Assembly (NCBI RefSeq): GCF_900167055.1
Contig: NZ_FUXP01000010.1
Location: 1-64,000 of the forward strand
Length of the DNA: 64,000 nt
DNA from: Lysobacter spongiicola DSM 21749
GTDB lineage: Bacteria > Pseudomonadota > Gammaproteobacteria > Xanthomonadales > Xanthomonadaceae
Direction of reading: 5' to 3'
Position 1 is the stretch's first letter. Each line of letters opens with the position of its first letter. Position numbers and translations under genes: made by a program. The notes under the pieces are model-generated. The model was not told where the DNA came from and ran no database searches. It worked only from the letters and a program-made list of their open reading frames with translations. Below, piece after piece: positions 55,420 through 63,924 of this stretch.

Positions 55420-57354
55420 CTACTCCCGGGTCTCGCGCAATGCCAGCGCGAGCAACCGGGCCTGCAGCCGTTCTGCCAGGCCCTTCGGTTGTTGCAGGTC
55501 CATGCGGACGAGCAGCTCGGAAGGAGCTGCCTCCCGGTACACCAGCGCCCGCACGATGGTCGTCAGCTTTCCGCTCCGCCCCGCAGTGGCGGACTGCAGC
55601 CAGGCCAAGGCCGCGACCAGTCGTTCTTCTTCCCGGGTGAAATCGCTACCCAGCGGGTAATCGGGCAGGGTGCCGTCGCGGCGCAGGGGGGCGAGCGCTT
55701 CGCGCAACCGTTGTGGGGTATTCAATGCCGTGGTCGCGACCATGCTCTTGCCTTGCGGCACCTTCCCGGCGGCTTTGGCCTCCTCCAGCAGCGGCTGCTG
55801 GAAACGCGCGTCGCAGATGCGCAGCATCTCCGTAACGCAGTCCGCATCGCGCTTTCCGCGCAGGTCGGCGACGCCGTATTCGGTGATGTAGATATCGCGC
55901 AGGTGGCGCGGAATGGTGGCGTGCCCGTAGTTCCAGAGGATGTTGGAGGTGATGTGGCCGGCGCTTTCGCGCGTGGCCCGCAGCATCAGCACCGAGCGTG
56001 CGCCGGGTAGCGCGTGCGCCATCGCGACGAAGTTGTACTGGCCGCCGACCCCGGAGACCACCCGACCGTCCTCCAGCGCATCCGATACGGCGGCGCCCAG
56101 GGCGGTCGCCATCATGCAACTGTTGAAGAAGCGTGCGTCGCGGCGTTGCAGCCGCTCCAGACGTTCATTGCCGCCGTACAGTTCGTTGACCGAACTGACG
56201 CGGCGCATGTCGATCGCGCGCCGGGTGTCTTCGTCGAGGTTGCGCAGCCAGTCGTAGAACTCGGGCGAGCCGAGGTAGAAGGCGCCATGCAGGAACTGGC
56301 CTTCGCGCTCGAGGCGAGCGTGGTCCGTTTCATCCGCGCTGCCATCGGCCAGGCGCTGCATGGCCGCTTCGTCCTCGAGCACCTTGCGCCGGATCACCCC
56401 CACCTGGACCAGGCGCCGGAAGCCTTCGTTGAGCATCTCGCTGCAGCCGTACAGGCCCTCCGCGAACGGCGCCAGCGACGGGTCGCCGGCCGCGGGCGAT
56501 CCCAATGCGTGGAGCACGCGGTGGTAGGCATCGTTGTGGACTTGGCGCAGCGCGAGCGCGTGGCACAGAGCGTCTGCCAACGCTCCGATCCCGATCTGCA
56601 GGGTACCGCCGTCCGCCACCAGCGTGCTGGCATGGAAGCCGATGGCATAGTCGACAGCCGCCACCGGCTGGCGGGGGAGCGCAAAGAGCCTGGGGTGGGG
56701 GCCCGGGGGCGCCACCACGGCATCGAAGAAGCCCGGATCGACCGCCGCGGTGCCGTCCAGCCACGGCAACTGCGGATCGATTTCGGCGACGAGCAGTGGC
56801 CTCGGGCGCCCGCTCGCGACGATCGCATCGATCGCGTCGAAGGTGAGGTCGGTATTGCACGACAGTGATAGCCGGTTCCCTCCCGGCTCGCGCGCGACCC
56901 GCTGTACGATCAAGCCGACCCCGCGATCGGCCAGGGCCCGGGCGACGTGGGTGTAGTTCAGGCTGGCGTAGTCCTGCTGCGCCTGTGGAACGCCGAGCAA
57001 GGCGCCGGACTGGAGGTAGAACTCCTCCACCCGGATGTGGCGCGGCAAGGTGCCGCGCTTGAGCGCGGGGACGTACTCGAGCCGCGGGAAGTCATCGCCA
57101 AAGTGTCGGGCCAGGAATGGCCCCAGCAGGCGCGCCGCCAGGCCCTTGCCGGCGGCGGGGGGATCCAGCGACAGCGCCGTATAGAGCGTGAGCGGCCTTG
57201 AAGCATCCGCGGCGATCCGGCGGAACAGGGCGTTCAACAGCAGGTGCGGTTTGCCCAGGCCCAGCGGCGCCGCGACGTGCAGTTCGCCCCCGTAGCGCGC
57301 CAGGATGAAGTCGACGGCTTCGTCGATGGTTGCAAGCATTACGGGTCCGGCCAT
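55420..57354 (-). CDS. Acetyl-CoA hydrolase/CoA-transferase family protein
   Basis: This is a 644-residue protein of the acetyl-CoA hydrolase/4-hydroxybutyrate CoA-transferase family. The N-terminal half has AAPLGLGKPHLLLNALFRR and SCNTDLTFDAIDAI; the C-terminal hydrolase/transferase domain has SGVGGQYNFVAMAHALPG and ITEYGVADLRGKRDAD, the best signature. It is likely to move CoA between acyl groups or hydrolyse acetyl-CoA, but the substrate is not evident. A GATAAT hexamer ends six bases before the ATG at 57354, so the transcript might be leaderless. An ATG at 57339 is the alternative start. Confidence 0.85.
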   Translation of the reverse strand: MAGPVMLATIDEAVDFILARYGGELHVAAPLGLGKPHLLLNALFRRIAADASRPLTLYTALSLDPPAAGKGLAARLLGPFLARHFGDDFPRLEYVPALKRGTLPRHIRVEEFYLQSGALLGVPQAQQDYASLNYTHVARALADRGVGLIVQRVAREPGGNRLSLSCNTDLTFDAIDAIVASGRPRPLLVAEIDPQLPWLDGTAAVDPGFFDAVVAPPGPHPRLFALPRQPVAAVDYAIGFHASTLVADGGTLQIGIGALADALCHALALRQVHNDAYHRVLHALGSPAAGDPSLAPFAEGLYGCSEMLNEGFRRLVQVGVIRRKVLEDEAAMQRLADGSADETDHARLEREGQFLHGAFYLGSPEFYDWLRNLDEDTRRAIDMRRVSSVNELYGGNERLERLQRRDARFFNSCMMATALGAAVSDALEDGRVVSGVGGQYNFVAMAHALPGARSVLMLRATRESAGHITSNILWNYGHATIPRHLRDIYITEYGVADLRGKRDADCVTEMLRICDARFQQPLLEEAKAAGKVPQGKSMVATTALNTPQRLREALAPLRRDGTLPDYPLGSDFTREEERLVAALAWLQSATAGRSGKLTTIVRALVYREAAPSELLVRMDLQQPKGLAERLQARLLALALRETRE

Positions 57355-57395
57355 TCCCCGATTATCGCACCGCCCTGCGGGCGACCTGCGGCGGC

Positions 57396-58640
57396 TCAGC
57401 GGTTCTGCGGCTCCAGCGAGGCCACGAAATCGGCGGCAGGCTGCGGCCTGCGGATGTGGTAGCCCTGTGCCCGGTCGCACCCCATGCGGGTGAGCAGTTC
57501 GAGGGTGGTGGCGTCCTCGACGCCCTCGGCGACCACGTGCATCTGCAGGTGGTGCCCCAGGTCGATCATCGACCGGACCAGTTGCACCGATCGCGCATCG
57601 CTCTGCATGTCCATCACGAAGCTGCGGTCGATCTTGAGCTCGGTGGCCGGGAACTGCTTCAGGTAGGCGAGGGAGGAATAGCCGGACCCGAAGTCGTCGA
57701 TCGAGATGCCGAAACCGCGGTCGCGCAGGCTGGTGAGCAGCCGCAGGCTGAGCGCAGGGTCCTCCATCAGCGCGTTCTCCGTCACTTCCAGCGTCACGGC
57801 TTCCGGCGAGGCATCCCAGACGTCGAGGGCGGAAGCGATCTGCACGGCGATGTCGCGCTCGGCGAACATCCGCGGCGACAGGTTCACCGACAGGTTCATG
57901 TCGGGCACCTGCCTGCGCGCCCGCGCGAGGTGGCGCAGGCTCGCGTTGAGGTTCCAGCGGGTGAGGTCGGAGATCAGGCCGGTGTCCTCGGCCAGGCCAA
58001 TGAAGTTGTCGGGTGAGACCTGCCCCAGTTGCGGGTCATGCCAGCGCGACAGGGCCTCGGCGCCGGTGAGGCGGTGCTGGCGCAGGTCCAGGATCGGCTG
58101 CAGGTAGACCTCGAGCTGGTTGCCGGTGATCGCGTCGCGCAGCAGTTCGTATGGGACCAGTACCGGTTCGTTCTCGGCCGAATAGACGACACTGCGTTCG
58201 GTGTGGCGGGCGGCCTCGCCGTACGCGAGTTCGGCCCGGCGCAGCAGCGATTCGGCATCCACTCCGTGTTCCGGACTGATGCTGATGCCGACCGCCACCG
58301 ACGCAAGCGCGGCCCGGTGCCCCAGTTGCAGGGGGGCCTCGAATGCCCGCACCACGCGACTGCCGGCCAGTGCGGCGTGGTTGCGGCCGCGCAGGCAGGG
58401 CAGGAGAACCGCGAACTCGTCTTCGCTGATCCGGTGGATCTCGTCGGAGGGGCGCAGGGCCTCGCGCATCGCCTCGCATGCGGCCGACGACACGGCATCG
58501 CCTGCGGCAAAACCGTACACCAGGCGGAACTCCCGCAGGCGTTGCAGCCGGACCAGCATTACGCCAATCGTCCGGCCCTCTTCGCAGGGATTCGCTTCCA
58601 GCAACTCATCCAGCCGGGTCGCCAACGTGCCGCGGTTCAC
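57396..58640 (-). CDS. EAL domain phosphodiesterase with degenerate GGDEF
   Basis: This 414-residue cytosolic protein has an N-terminal GGDEF-like domain whose motif is SEDEF (residues 72-76), so no cyclase activity is expected, and an EAL domain with a complete active site: EAL (195-197), SVNLSP, EVTENAL, IDDFGSG, KIDRSF, AEGVED and RAQGY. It should degrade c-di-GMP to pGpG, perhaps with the degenerate domain binding GTP as an activator. The start is a GTG at 58640, overlapping the HD-GYP stop by four bases, so the two phosphodiesterase-type genes are translationally coupled. Confidence 0.92.
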   Translation of the reverse strand: MNRGTLATRLDELLEANPCEEGRTIGVMLVRLQRLREFRLVYGFAAGDAVSSAACEAMREALRPSDEIHRISEDEFAVLLPCLRGRNHAALAGSRVVRAFEAPLQLGHRAALASVAVGISISPEHGVDAESLLRRAELAYGEAARHTERSVVYSAENEPVLVPYELLRDAITGNQLEVYLQPILDLRQHRLTGAEALSRWHDPQLGQVSPDNFIGLAEDTGLISDLTRWNLNASLRHLARARRQVPDMNLSVNLSPRMFAERDIAVQIASALDVWDASPEAVTLEVTENALMEDPALSLRLLTSLRDRGFGISIDDFGSGYSSLAYLKQFPATELKIDRSFVMDMQSDARSVQLVRSMIDLGHHLQMHVVAEGVEDATTLELLTRMGCDRAQGYHIRRPQPAADFVASLEPQNR

Positions 58641-59866
58641 AGGTACAGCTCCGCCGGGTCCAGCCCGTGCGCGCCGATCGGCAGGGGTTTGGTGATGTTG
58701 ATCTGCTTCGACAGGGGCAGTCCCTCGACCTGCGCCATCAGGTCCAGTGACACGAACGGGTCCCGGAGCACCTTCTTGGCATCGGTCAGCACCATGACCC
58801 GTGGCCGCAGGCGCCGCGCGGGATTCTGGGTCATCACCACCGCGACCTCACCCGTGCTCAGTTCGACCAGCGAACCGGTCGGGTAGACGCCGAGGCAGCC
58901 GATGAACTGCTCGACGAGCTCGCCCTGGTAGAGGACGTCGCGCTGCTGGTAGATCTGCTGGAGGGCGTCGTGGCGCGCCATGGCGGGCGCGTGCGGGCGC
59001 TGGCTGGTCATCGCGTCGAAACTGTCGATGATCGCCGCCATCCGTCCGTAGAGCGGGATCATCGTACCCATCAGCTGGTCGGGGTAGCCCGAGCCGTCCC
59101 AGCGCTCATGGTGGGTCCGCACGACTTCCATCGCTTCGGCCGCGTACTCCTGGGAGCCGTCGAGGATTCGCGCCCCGAGCTCGACATGGCTGCGCGCCCG
59201 GAGCATGCCTTCGCGGTCCAGCGGGCCGGGATGGCACAGCAGCGATTCCGGCAGGCGGGTCTTGCCGATGTCCAGCAACAGCCCCCCGCTGGCCAGCCCC
59301 ACCAGCAGCTCCGCAGGCAGGCCGAGGTGGCGACCGAAGGCGGCGAGCAGGGCGCTGCAGTTGATGGCATGGCTGTAGGCGTAGCCGTCGAGCTTCTGCA
59401 GCGCGTTCACCCAGAACATCGTGTCGGCGTTGCGCAGCACGCTCTGCACCACCGGCACCACGGCTTCCCGAACTTCGGCGATGGACAGCTTTCCGCCATC
59501 GCGCACGTCGTCGAGGATGCGCGAGGTCAGCCGGGCGGCATCGTCCATGGCCCTTCGCGCGGCCGGGAGCTCTTCGTCGAAGGTGGCGGTGTCGACGTGG
59601 CGCACGCTGCCCAGCAGCTTCTGCGCCTGCGTGGAAGGGCTTTCCGCCGGCCGTCCGCGGGGCTTGGCGTCGGCAGGGCCCAGGCCGCGCTCGAGGTCGA
59701 TCCAGACCAGGTGGCAGTTCTCGCGCAACCAGGTCAGTTGCTCCCCCGAGTGGACCAGGAAACCCTGCAGCGAGAACGGCGCGCCTTCCCAAGGCCGGTC
59801 CAGCCGGCACACGTACATGCCCGGGGTCAGCTGGTCGACGCGAATCTCGTGTTCTTCAAGTCCCAT
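58637..59866 (-). CDS. HD-GYP domain protein with a degenerate HD motif
   Basis: This 409-residue protein has an N-terminal DUF3391-like domain (IRVDQLTPGMYVCRLDRPW) and an HD-GYP domain. HD-GYP enzymes degrade c-di-GMP to GMP using a metal centre. Here the GYP motif is intact (HHERWDGSGYPD), but the HD pair reads L198-D199 in LLLDIGK where the family has HDIGK; other ligand contexts (YSHAIN, SHVELG, DSFDAMTS) remain. Activity may be lost or altered. The ATG at 59866 has GAGG six bases upstream; a TATGCT -10-like element lies at 59888-59893. Confidence 0.88.
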   Translation of the reverse strand: MGLEEHEIRVDQLTPGMYVCRLDRPWEGAPFSLQGFLVHSGEQLTWLRENCHLVWIDLERGLGPADAKPRGRPAESPSTQAQKLLGSVRHVDTATFDEELPAARRAMDDAARLTSRILDDVRDGGKLSIAEVREAVVPVVQSVLRNADTMFWVNALQKLDGYAYSHAINCSALLAAFGRHLGLPAELLVGLASGGLLLDIGKTRLPESLLCHPGPLDREGMLRARSHVELGARILDGSQEYAAEAMEVVRTHHERWDGSGYPDQLMGTMIPLYGRMAAIIDSFDAMTSQRPHAPAMARHDALQQIYQQRDVLYQGELVEQFIGCLGVYPTGSLVELSTGEVAVVMTQNPARRLRPRVMVLTDAKKVLRDPFVSLDLMAQVEGLPLSKQINITKPLPIGAHGLDPAELYL

Positions 59867-59933
59867 CAGCGGCCTCGGCTCCAAAGCAGCATACCGGTAG
59901 CCGGTGACGGGCCATAGATGCCGATCTGTCGGT

Positions 59934-61247
59934 TCACGCTACGGCCTCCTGCGATTCGCACACCACGCGGTCGCGGCCCCGCGCCTTGGCGAGGTAGAGC
60001 AGCCGGTCCGCTTCGGTGACCAGGGCGTGCAGGTCGCCATCGCCGCGGTGGCAGACGCCGATGCTGATGGTCAGTTGCAGGGTGTGGTTCCGTAGCGGGA
60101 TCCGCAATGCGGCTATGGCCTGGCGAAGGCGCTCGAAGCCCGTTTCGGCCTCCTCGGCGGACAGGCCGGGCGCGAGCAGGCAGAACTCCTCTCCGCCGAA
60201 ACGCGCCGCCACGTCGTTCGGCCGGGCATGGGCGGCAATGGTGGCCGCGACGGCGCGAAGTGCTTCATCGCCGGCCTCGTGGCCGTGGGTGTCATTGACG
60301 TGCTTGAAGTGGTCGACGTCCAGCATTGCCATTGCCACGGCCCCCTTGTCCTCCCGCAGCATCCGCTCCGCCCTGTCGAGGAAGTGTCGGCGGTTCGGCA
60401 GGCCGGTCAGGTAGTCTTTTGTCGCGAGGTCCTGCAGCGTGCCGATGAGCTCGAGGTTGTCGATGTTCTGGGATATCCGGCAGAAGAACTCCTCCCGCGA
60501 GAAGGGCTTTTCGAGGAAGTCGTTGGCACCGTTCTTGAGGAAACGCGCGACGCTGGACGGATCGGCCGAAGACGAAGTGCCGATGATCGAGAGGGTGCCC
60601 CGGGGGTGCGTGCGGCGCGCCTGGCGGATGAAGCCGATGCCGCCCGCGTCGCCTTCGGCCTCGAGGTCCTGGTCGAGGATGACCAGCCGGATCGCGGGAT
60701 CCTCCTCCAGGGCAAGCAGGCCGCTCGCCGCATCATCGGCCTGCAGCACCCTGAAGCCGTACAGCTTCAACTGGGCGGCGATGCGCGCGCGGGCCGACAG
60801 GGAGTGGTCGACCACCATGGCGGTGATGGTGCGGTTGCGATGCAGCCTGCGGACCAGCCACACGAGGTAGTCGATGGTGCCCGGGGCTTCCTTCAGGACG
60901 TAGTCGATGATCGGCAGGTCCGCCATGCTCGAGCGGATGGCCTCGTCGTAGACGCCGGTGGCCACGACCATAGGGATGCCTGCACGGGCCAGGGTATCGG
61001 TGATCAGCTCCGCACCCGCGTCCGGGAGCACCAGCCCGGTGAGCGCCAGGAAGTAGTCATCGTCCTCGGCCAGGCGTTGCTGCGCTTCCCGCAGCGAGGC
61101 CGCGATGACCACCCCGATCCCGAGTTGCTCGCGCAGTTCCGCTGCCAGCAGGGCCGCGTAGGAACGGGAGTTCTCGATCAGCAGTACGCGACCGTCGGCA
61201 GGCGCGATGGTCGGCTGGAAGCGGATCGCAAGCGGGTCGGGAGTCAT
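59934..61247 (-). CDS. Dual-receiver response regulator with GGDEF domain
   Basis: This 437-residue diguanylate cyclase carries two tandem receiver domains. The first (about residues 17-135) has LTGLVLPD where a phosphorylated Asp is expected (G71), so it is probably not phosphorylated. The second (about 145-265) keeps Asp192 in VILDQDL and the Lys in FLEKPF. The GGDEF domain has an intact GGEEF (351-355) and an RxxD inhibitory site in RPNDVAARFGG, so it should make c-di-GMP and be product-inhibited. The layout resembles WspR/PleD-like regulators. It is upstream of the HD-GYP gene on the same strand with a 67-base gap. Confidence 0.92.
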   Translation of the reverse strand: MTPDPLAIRFQPTIAPADGRVLLIENSRSYAALLAAELREQLGIGVVIAASLREAQQRLAEDDDYFLALTGLVLPDAGAELITDTLARAGIPMVVATGVYDEAIRSSMADLPIIDYVLKEAPGTIDYLVWLVRRLHRNRTITAMVVDHSLSARARIAAQLKLYGFRVLQADDAASGLLALEEDPAIRLVILDQDLEAEGDAGGIGFIRQARRTHPRGTLSIIGTSSSADPSSVARFLKNGANDFLEKPFSREEFFCRISQNIDNLELIGTLQDLATKDYLTGLPNRRHFLDRAERMLREDKGAVAMAMLDVDHFKHVNDTHGHEAGDEALRAVAATIAAHARPNDVAARFGGEEFCLLAPGLSAEEAETGFERLRQAIAALRIPLRNHTLQLTISIGVCHRGDGDLHALVTEADRLLYLAKARGRDRVVCESQEAVA

Positions 61248-61322
61248 GCGGGCGGGACAGGCCGGGCGGAGGGAGCATCCGTCGTATCGGCAGGAACGCG
61301 CCCGTCTTGAGCGGCCGGTCGC

Positions 61323-61371
61323 TTGACAGCTTCGATTACAGGTGTAACCTGGAGATGAAACTACAGGTGTA
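61323..61371 (+). promoter_or_regulatory. Promoter with twin BlaI-type operators
   Basis: A perfect TTGACA (61323-61328) and TAACCT (61345-61350) form a promoter with a 16-base spacer. Two identical dyads TACAGGTGTA occupy 61337-61346 and 61362-61371, 25 bases centre to centre, about 2.5 DNA turns on the same face. TACA/TGTA half-sites are typical of BlaI/MecI repressor operators. The first covers the spacer and edge of the -10, and the second ends three bases before the start codon, with AGGTG inside it serving as the ribosome site. Autorepression is therefore likely. Confidence 0.8.
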
Positions 61372-61374
61372 AAC

Positions 61375-61746
61375 ATGCAGATCAGTGAAGCCGAATCCGT
61401 CGTGATGCAGGTCTTGTGGACCCGGAGCCCGATGTCCGCCGAGGAGGTGGTCGCCGCGCTGGAAGGCGAGCGCGAATGGCAAGCCGCCACCATCAAGACC
61501 CTGCTCGGCCGGCTGCTGAACAAGGGGGCGATCCAGGCCGAGCGGCAGGGACGGCGCTACCTGTACTCGCCCGTCCTGGAGCGCAGTCAATGGATGCTGG
61601 GTGAGAGCGAGGGCCTGCTGCAGCGGCTGTTCGACGGCCGCGTGGCGCCGCTGGTCGCGCACTTCAGTTCGCACCGGAAGCTGAGCCGGGCGGATGTCGC
61701 CGAGCTGCGCAGGCTGGTCGAGGAGCTCGACGATGGACGCGAGTGA
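61375..61746 (+). CDS. BlaI/MecI family transcriptional repressor
   Basis: This is a 123-residue repressor with the penicillinase-repressor winged helix: QISEAESVVMQVLWTRSPMSA (split here by reading), then EWQAATIKTLLGRLLNKGAI and RRYLYSPV. In BlaI/MecI systems the repressor is cleaved when the neighbouring membrane peptidase is activated. The C-terminal helices that include the dimer and cleavage region (HRKLSRADVAELRRLV) are present. It sits at twin operators and overlaps the M56 peptidase gene by 14 bases. Confidence 0.93.
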   Translation: MQISEAESVVMQVLWTRSPMSAEEVVAALEGEREWQAATIKTLLGRLLNKGAIQAERQGRRYLYSPVLERSQWMLGESEGLLQRLFDGRVAPLVAHFSSHRKLSRADVAELRRLVEELDDGRE

Positions 61747-63043
61747 GCTGCTGGGAGTCCTGGTTGAGCTGACCCTCTCGTCGAGCGCGGCGCTCGCGCT
61801 GGTGATGCTGGCGCGACGCCCGCTCCGGGCCGCGTTCGGTGCCGGCGTGGCTTACCTGTCATGGCTGCTGGTACCGGTCGCGATGCTGGCGGTGCTGCTG
61901 CCGGCGGCGACGGTGGAGGTGGGTTCGCTGGCGGTGGTGCCCGATGTCAGGCAGCAGGCGCTCGCCAGCGTCGGAGCTACCGGCGATGACGGGTTGCTGA
62001 CCATCGCGCTTCTGGCCGGTTGGGCTGCCGGGATGCTGGCGACGATGTGTGCCTTTGCGGCGCTGCAGCGGCGGTTCCGACGGGGCCTCGGCCGGCTGCA
62101 GCCGCTCGCGCCGGGCGTAGTGAAGGCCGAGGCCTGTCGTGGCTTGCCAGCCGCCATCGGCCTGTGGCGGCCACTCATCGTGTTTCCGGCGGACTTCCAG
62201 GAGCGCTACAGCGCGGAACAACTGGAACTGCTGCGGCAGCACGAGCGCATCCACCTGGCACGCGGCGACCTGCAGGCCAACGCGCTGGTGGCGCTGCTCA
62301 GGTGCCTGTTCTGGTTCAACCCGCTGGTCCACCTCGGTTCGCGCTGCTTCCGGCAGGACCAGGAGATGTCCTGCGACCTGCGCGTACTTGCCGGACAACC
62401 GGCTTCGCGTCGCGCCTATGGCGAGGCGATGTTGAAGACCCAACTGGCGGCGCAGCCGCTGCCGGTGGGATGTCACTGGGGCCATGGCCACCCGATGAAG
62501 GAGAGACTCGAGATGCTCAGGAAACCTGCTCCAAAGCGGTATCGCTGGATCGGAGGCAGCGCGGTGGTCTGTGCGCTGTCGCTGTCCATGGGCTACGCGG
62601 CGTGGGCGGCCCAGCCGCCCGTCGGTGGCGGGGGCGCAACCATCGGGCTGGACGCCCCGTCGAAGCCGCCTGCACCCCCGGCTCCGCCCACACCCCCGGT
62701 ACCCCGTGCTCCCGCGGACATGCCCGCACCACCGACGCCAGCGGCACCACCCGCGCCGCCACCACCGTATCCCGGTGCTCCGCCGGCCTATCCGGAGAGT
62801 GCGTACCAGGCCGGTATCGAAGGCCGGGTGGTGCTGGTGGTGGACATCCAGCCCGATGGCAAGCCGGGACGGGTGGTGGTGGAGAGTGCGACGCCGGAGG
62901 GTGTGTTCGAACAGACCGCGCTCGATGCCGCTTCACGCTGGCGCTTCAATCCGCCGATGGAGGACGGCAAGGCGGTTCCGGGGCGGGTGCGGGTGCCGGT
63001 GGATTTCCGGATTCCGCCCGGCCAGGAAGCGAAGCAGGACTGA
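61733..63043 (+). CDS. M56 family (BlaR1-type) membrane metallopeptidase with TonB-like C-terminus
   Basis: This 436-residue integral membrane protein has an N-terminal set of helices, the M56 zinc motif HERIH (H170, E171, H174) and the later FNPLVHLGSRCFRQDQEMSCD block typical of BlaR1/MecR1. It has no penicillin-binding sensor domain. After the last helix (about residues 285-300) there is a proline-rich linker (about 310-355, many PAP/PPP units) and a TonB C-terminal domain (about 357-430, with GRVVLVVDIQPDGKPG and ALDAASRWRFNP). It probably releases BlaI repression in response to an envelope signal. The ATG at 61733 overlaps the repressor gene. Confidence 0.9.
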   Translation: MDASELLGVLVELTLSSSAALALVMLARRPLRAAFGAGVAYLSWLLVPVAMLAVLLPAATVEVGSLAVVPDVRQQALASVGATGDDGLLTIALLAGWAAGMLATMCAFAALQRRFRRGLGRLQPLAPGVVKAEACRGLPAAIGLWRPLIVFPADFQERYSAEQLELLRQHERIHLARGDLQANALVALLRCLFWFNPLVHLGSRCFRQDQEMSCDLRVLAGQPASRRAYGEAMLKTQLAAQPLPVGCHWGHGHPMKERLEMLRKPAPKRYRWIGGSAVVCALSLSMGYAAWAAQPPVGGGGATIGLDAPSKPPAPPAPPTPPVPRAPADMPAPPTPAAPPAPPPPYPGAPPAYPESAYQAGIEGRVVLVVDIQPDGKPGRVVVESATPEGVFEQTALDAASRWRFNPPMEDGKAVPGRVRVPVDFRIPPGQEAKQD

Positions 63044-63070
63044 CTTCCCCGAATGGGGCCGGACGGGCGA

Positions 63071-63880
63071 TCAGCCCTGCGGGTCGTCCGCCTGTGCCCC
63101 CAGCGCCTGGTTCAGCACCTCGGCCAGGTGGCTCCCTCCGCGGCGCAGTTGCGCCTGGGCGACAGGTAGCCAGGTCGTGACGTAGTCGCCGTCGATCCGT
63201 GGCCCGGCCGGGTAGAAGCCCGGCTCGAGCACAACCCGGCACGATGCCTCGGCCCAGGCCGCCGGACCCTCCCCGGCAGAGACCGCCAGCGGCATGTCCT
63301 GCAGGCGCGACATCCAGGCGTCGTCGTCGAGGCCTGCCGTGTTGAGCAGCCCGCTGTCCCACAGGCGGTGCAGGTTGCTGCCGTCGCCGTCCAGGTTCAC
63401 CTGGAAGGTATTGCCGCCCTTGTCGTGGGCATGCCCGGCGTGGAGCGGCTGGTGGACATCGCCGACGAAGTGCACCACGAACTTCAGGGCCTGGCGCCGC
63501 TCCGCCGCGGGGCGTGAGGTGTCGGCGAGGATCCCGGTCTGCTGGCGGATCGCTTCCACCACGCAATCGTCCTGCGGGCAATCACGGGCAGTGTCGTAGC
63601 TGCAGTCGTGCTCGCCGATGTTCACGTAGTGCCACTTGGTGCTGCGCCGTCCCAGGTCGGGATCGTGCTCGCGCAACTGGTCGGCCCAGTTGGCGATGCC
63701 GTGCAGGGTCGGGTCGGATTCTCCGGCCAGCAGTTGCCGCACCTGCGCGCGCGCGGCGGGATCGAGTTCGGTCCAGGCCAGGCGGGCGACGAGGCGGTGG
63801 CCCTGCGGCCCCCATGCGGAGGCGACGGAAGGGACCAGCAGGAGGGCGGCCAACACGGGCCGCATCATTGGACGTGACAT
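63071..63880 (-). CDS. S1/P1 nuclease (secreted)
   Basis: This is a secreted zinc-dependent nuclease that degrades single-stranded nucleic acids, 269 residues. The signal peptide ends at ASA, leaving Trp as the mature N-terminus (WGPQGHRLVA), and this residue is a zinc ligand in the family. Other ligand contexts are HGIANWADQL, WHYVNI, HFVGDVHQPLH and LHRLWDSG, so the trinuclear zinc site looks complete. It converges on the M56 gene with 27 bases between the stops. Either Met at 63880 or one of the next Met codons may be the start. Confidence 0.93.
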   Translation of the reverse strand: MSRPMMRPVLAALLLVPSVASAWGPQGHRLVARLAWTELDPAARAQVRQLLAGESDPTLHGIANWADQLREHDPDLGRRSTKWHYVNIGEHDCSYDTARDCPQDDCVVEAIRQQTGILADTSRPAAERRQALKFVVHFVGDVHQPLHAGHAHDKGGNTFQVNLDGDGSNLHRLWDSGLLNTAGLDDDAWMSRLQDMPLAVSAGEGPAAWAEASCRVVLEPGFYPAGPRIDGDYVTTWLPVAQAQLRRGGSHLAEVLNQALGAQADDPQG

Positions 63881-63924
63881 GCCCGGCAGGATAGCCGGGC
63901 AATGTCGTCGCCGTCAGTAGCGGC

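Noticed and set aside
62670-62790. Repetitive CCGCCACCAC-type DNA considered as a tandem repeat or CRISPR-like array
   Set aside because: It is the proline-rich linker of the M56 protein. Codons vary and there are no spacers.
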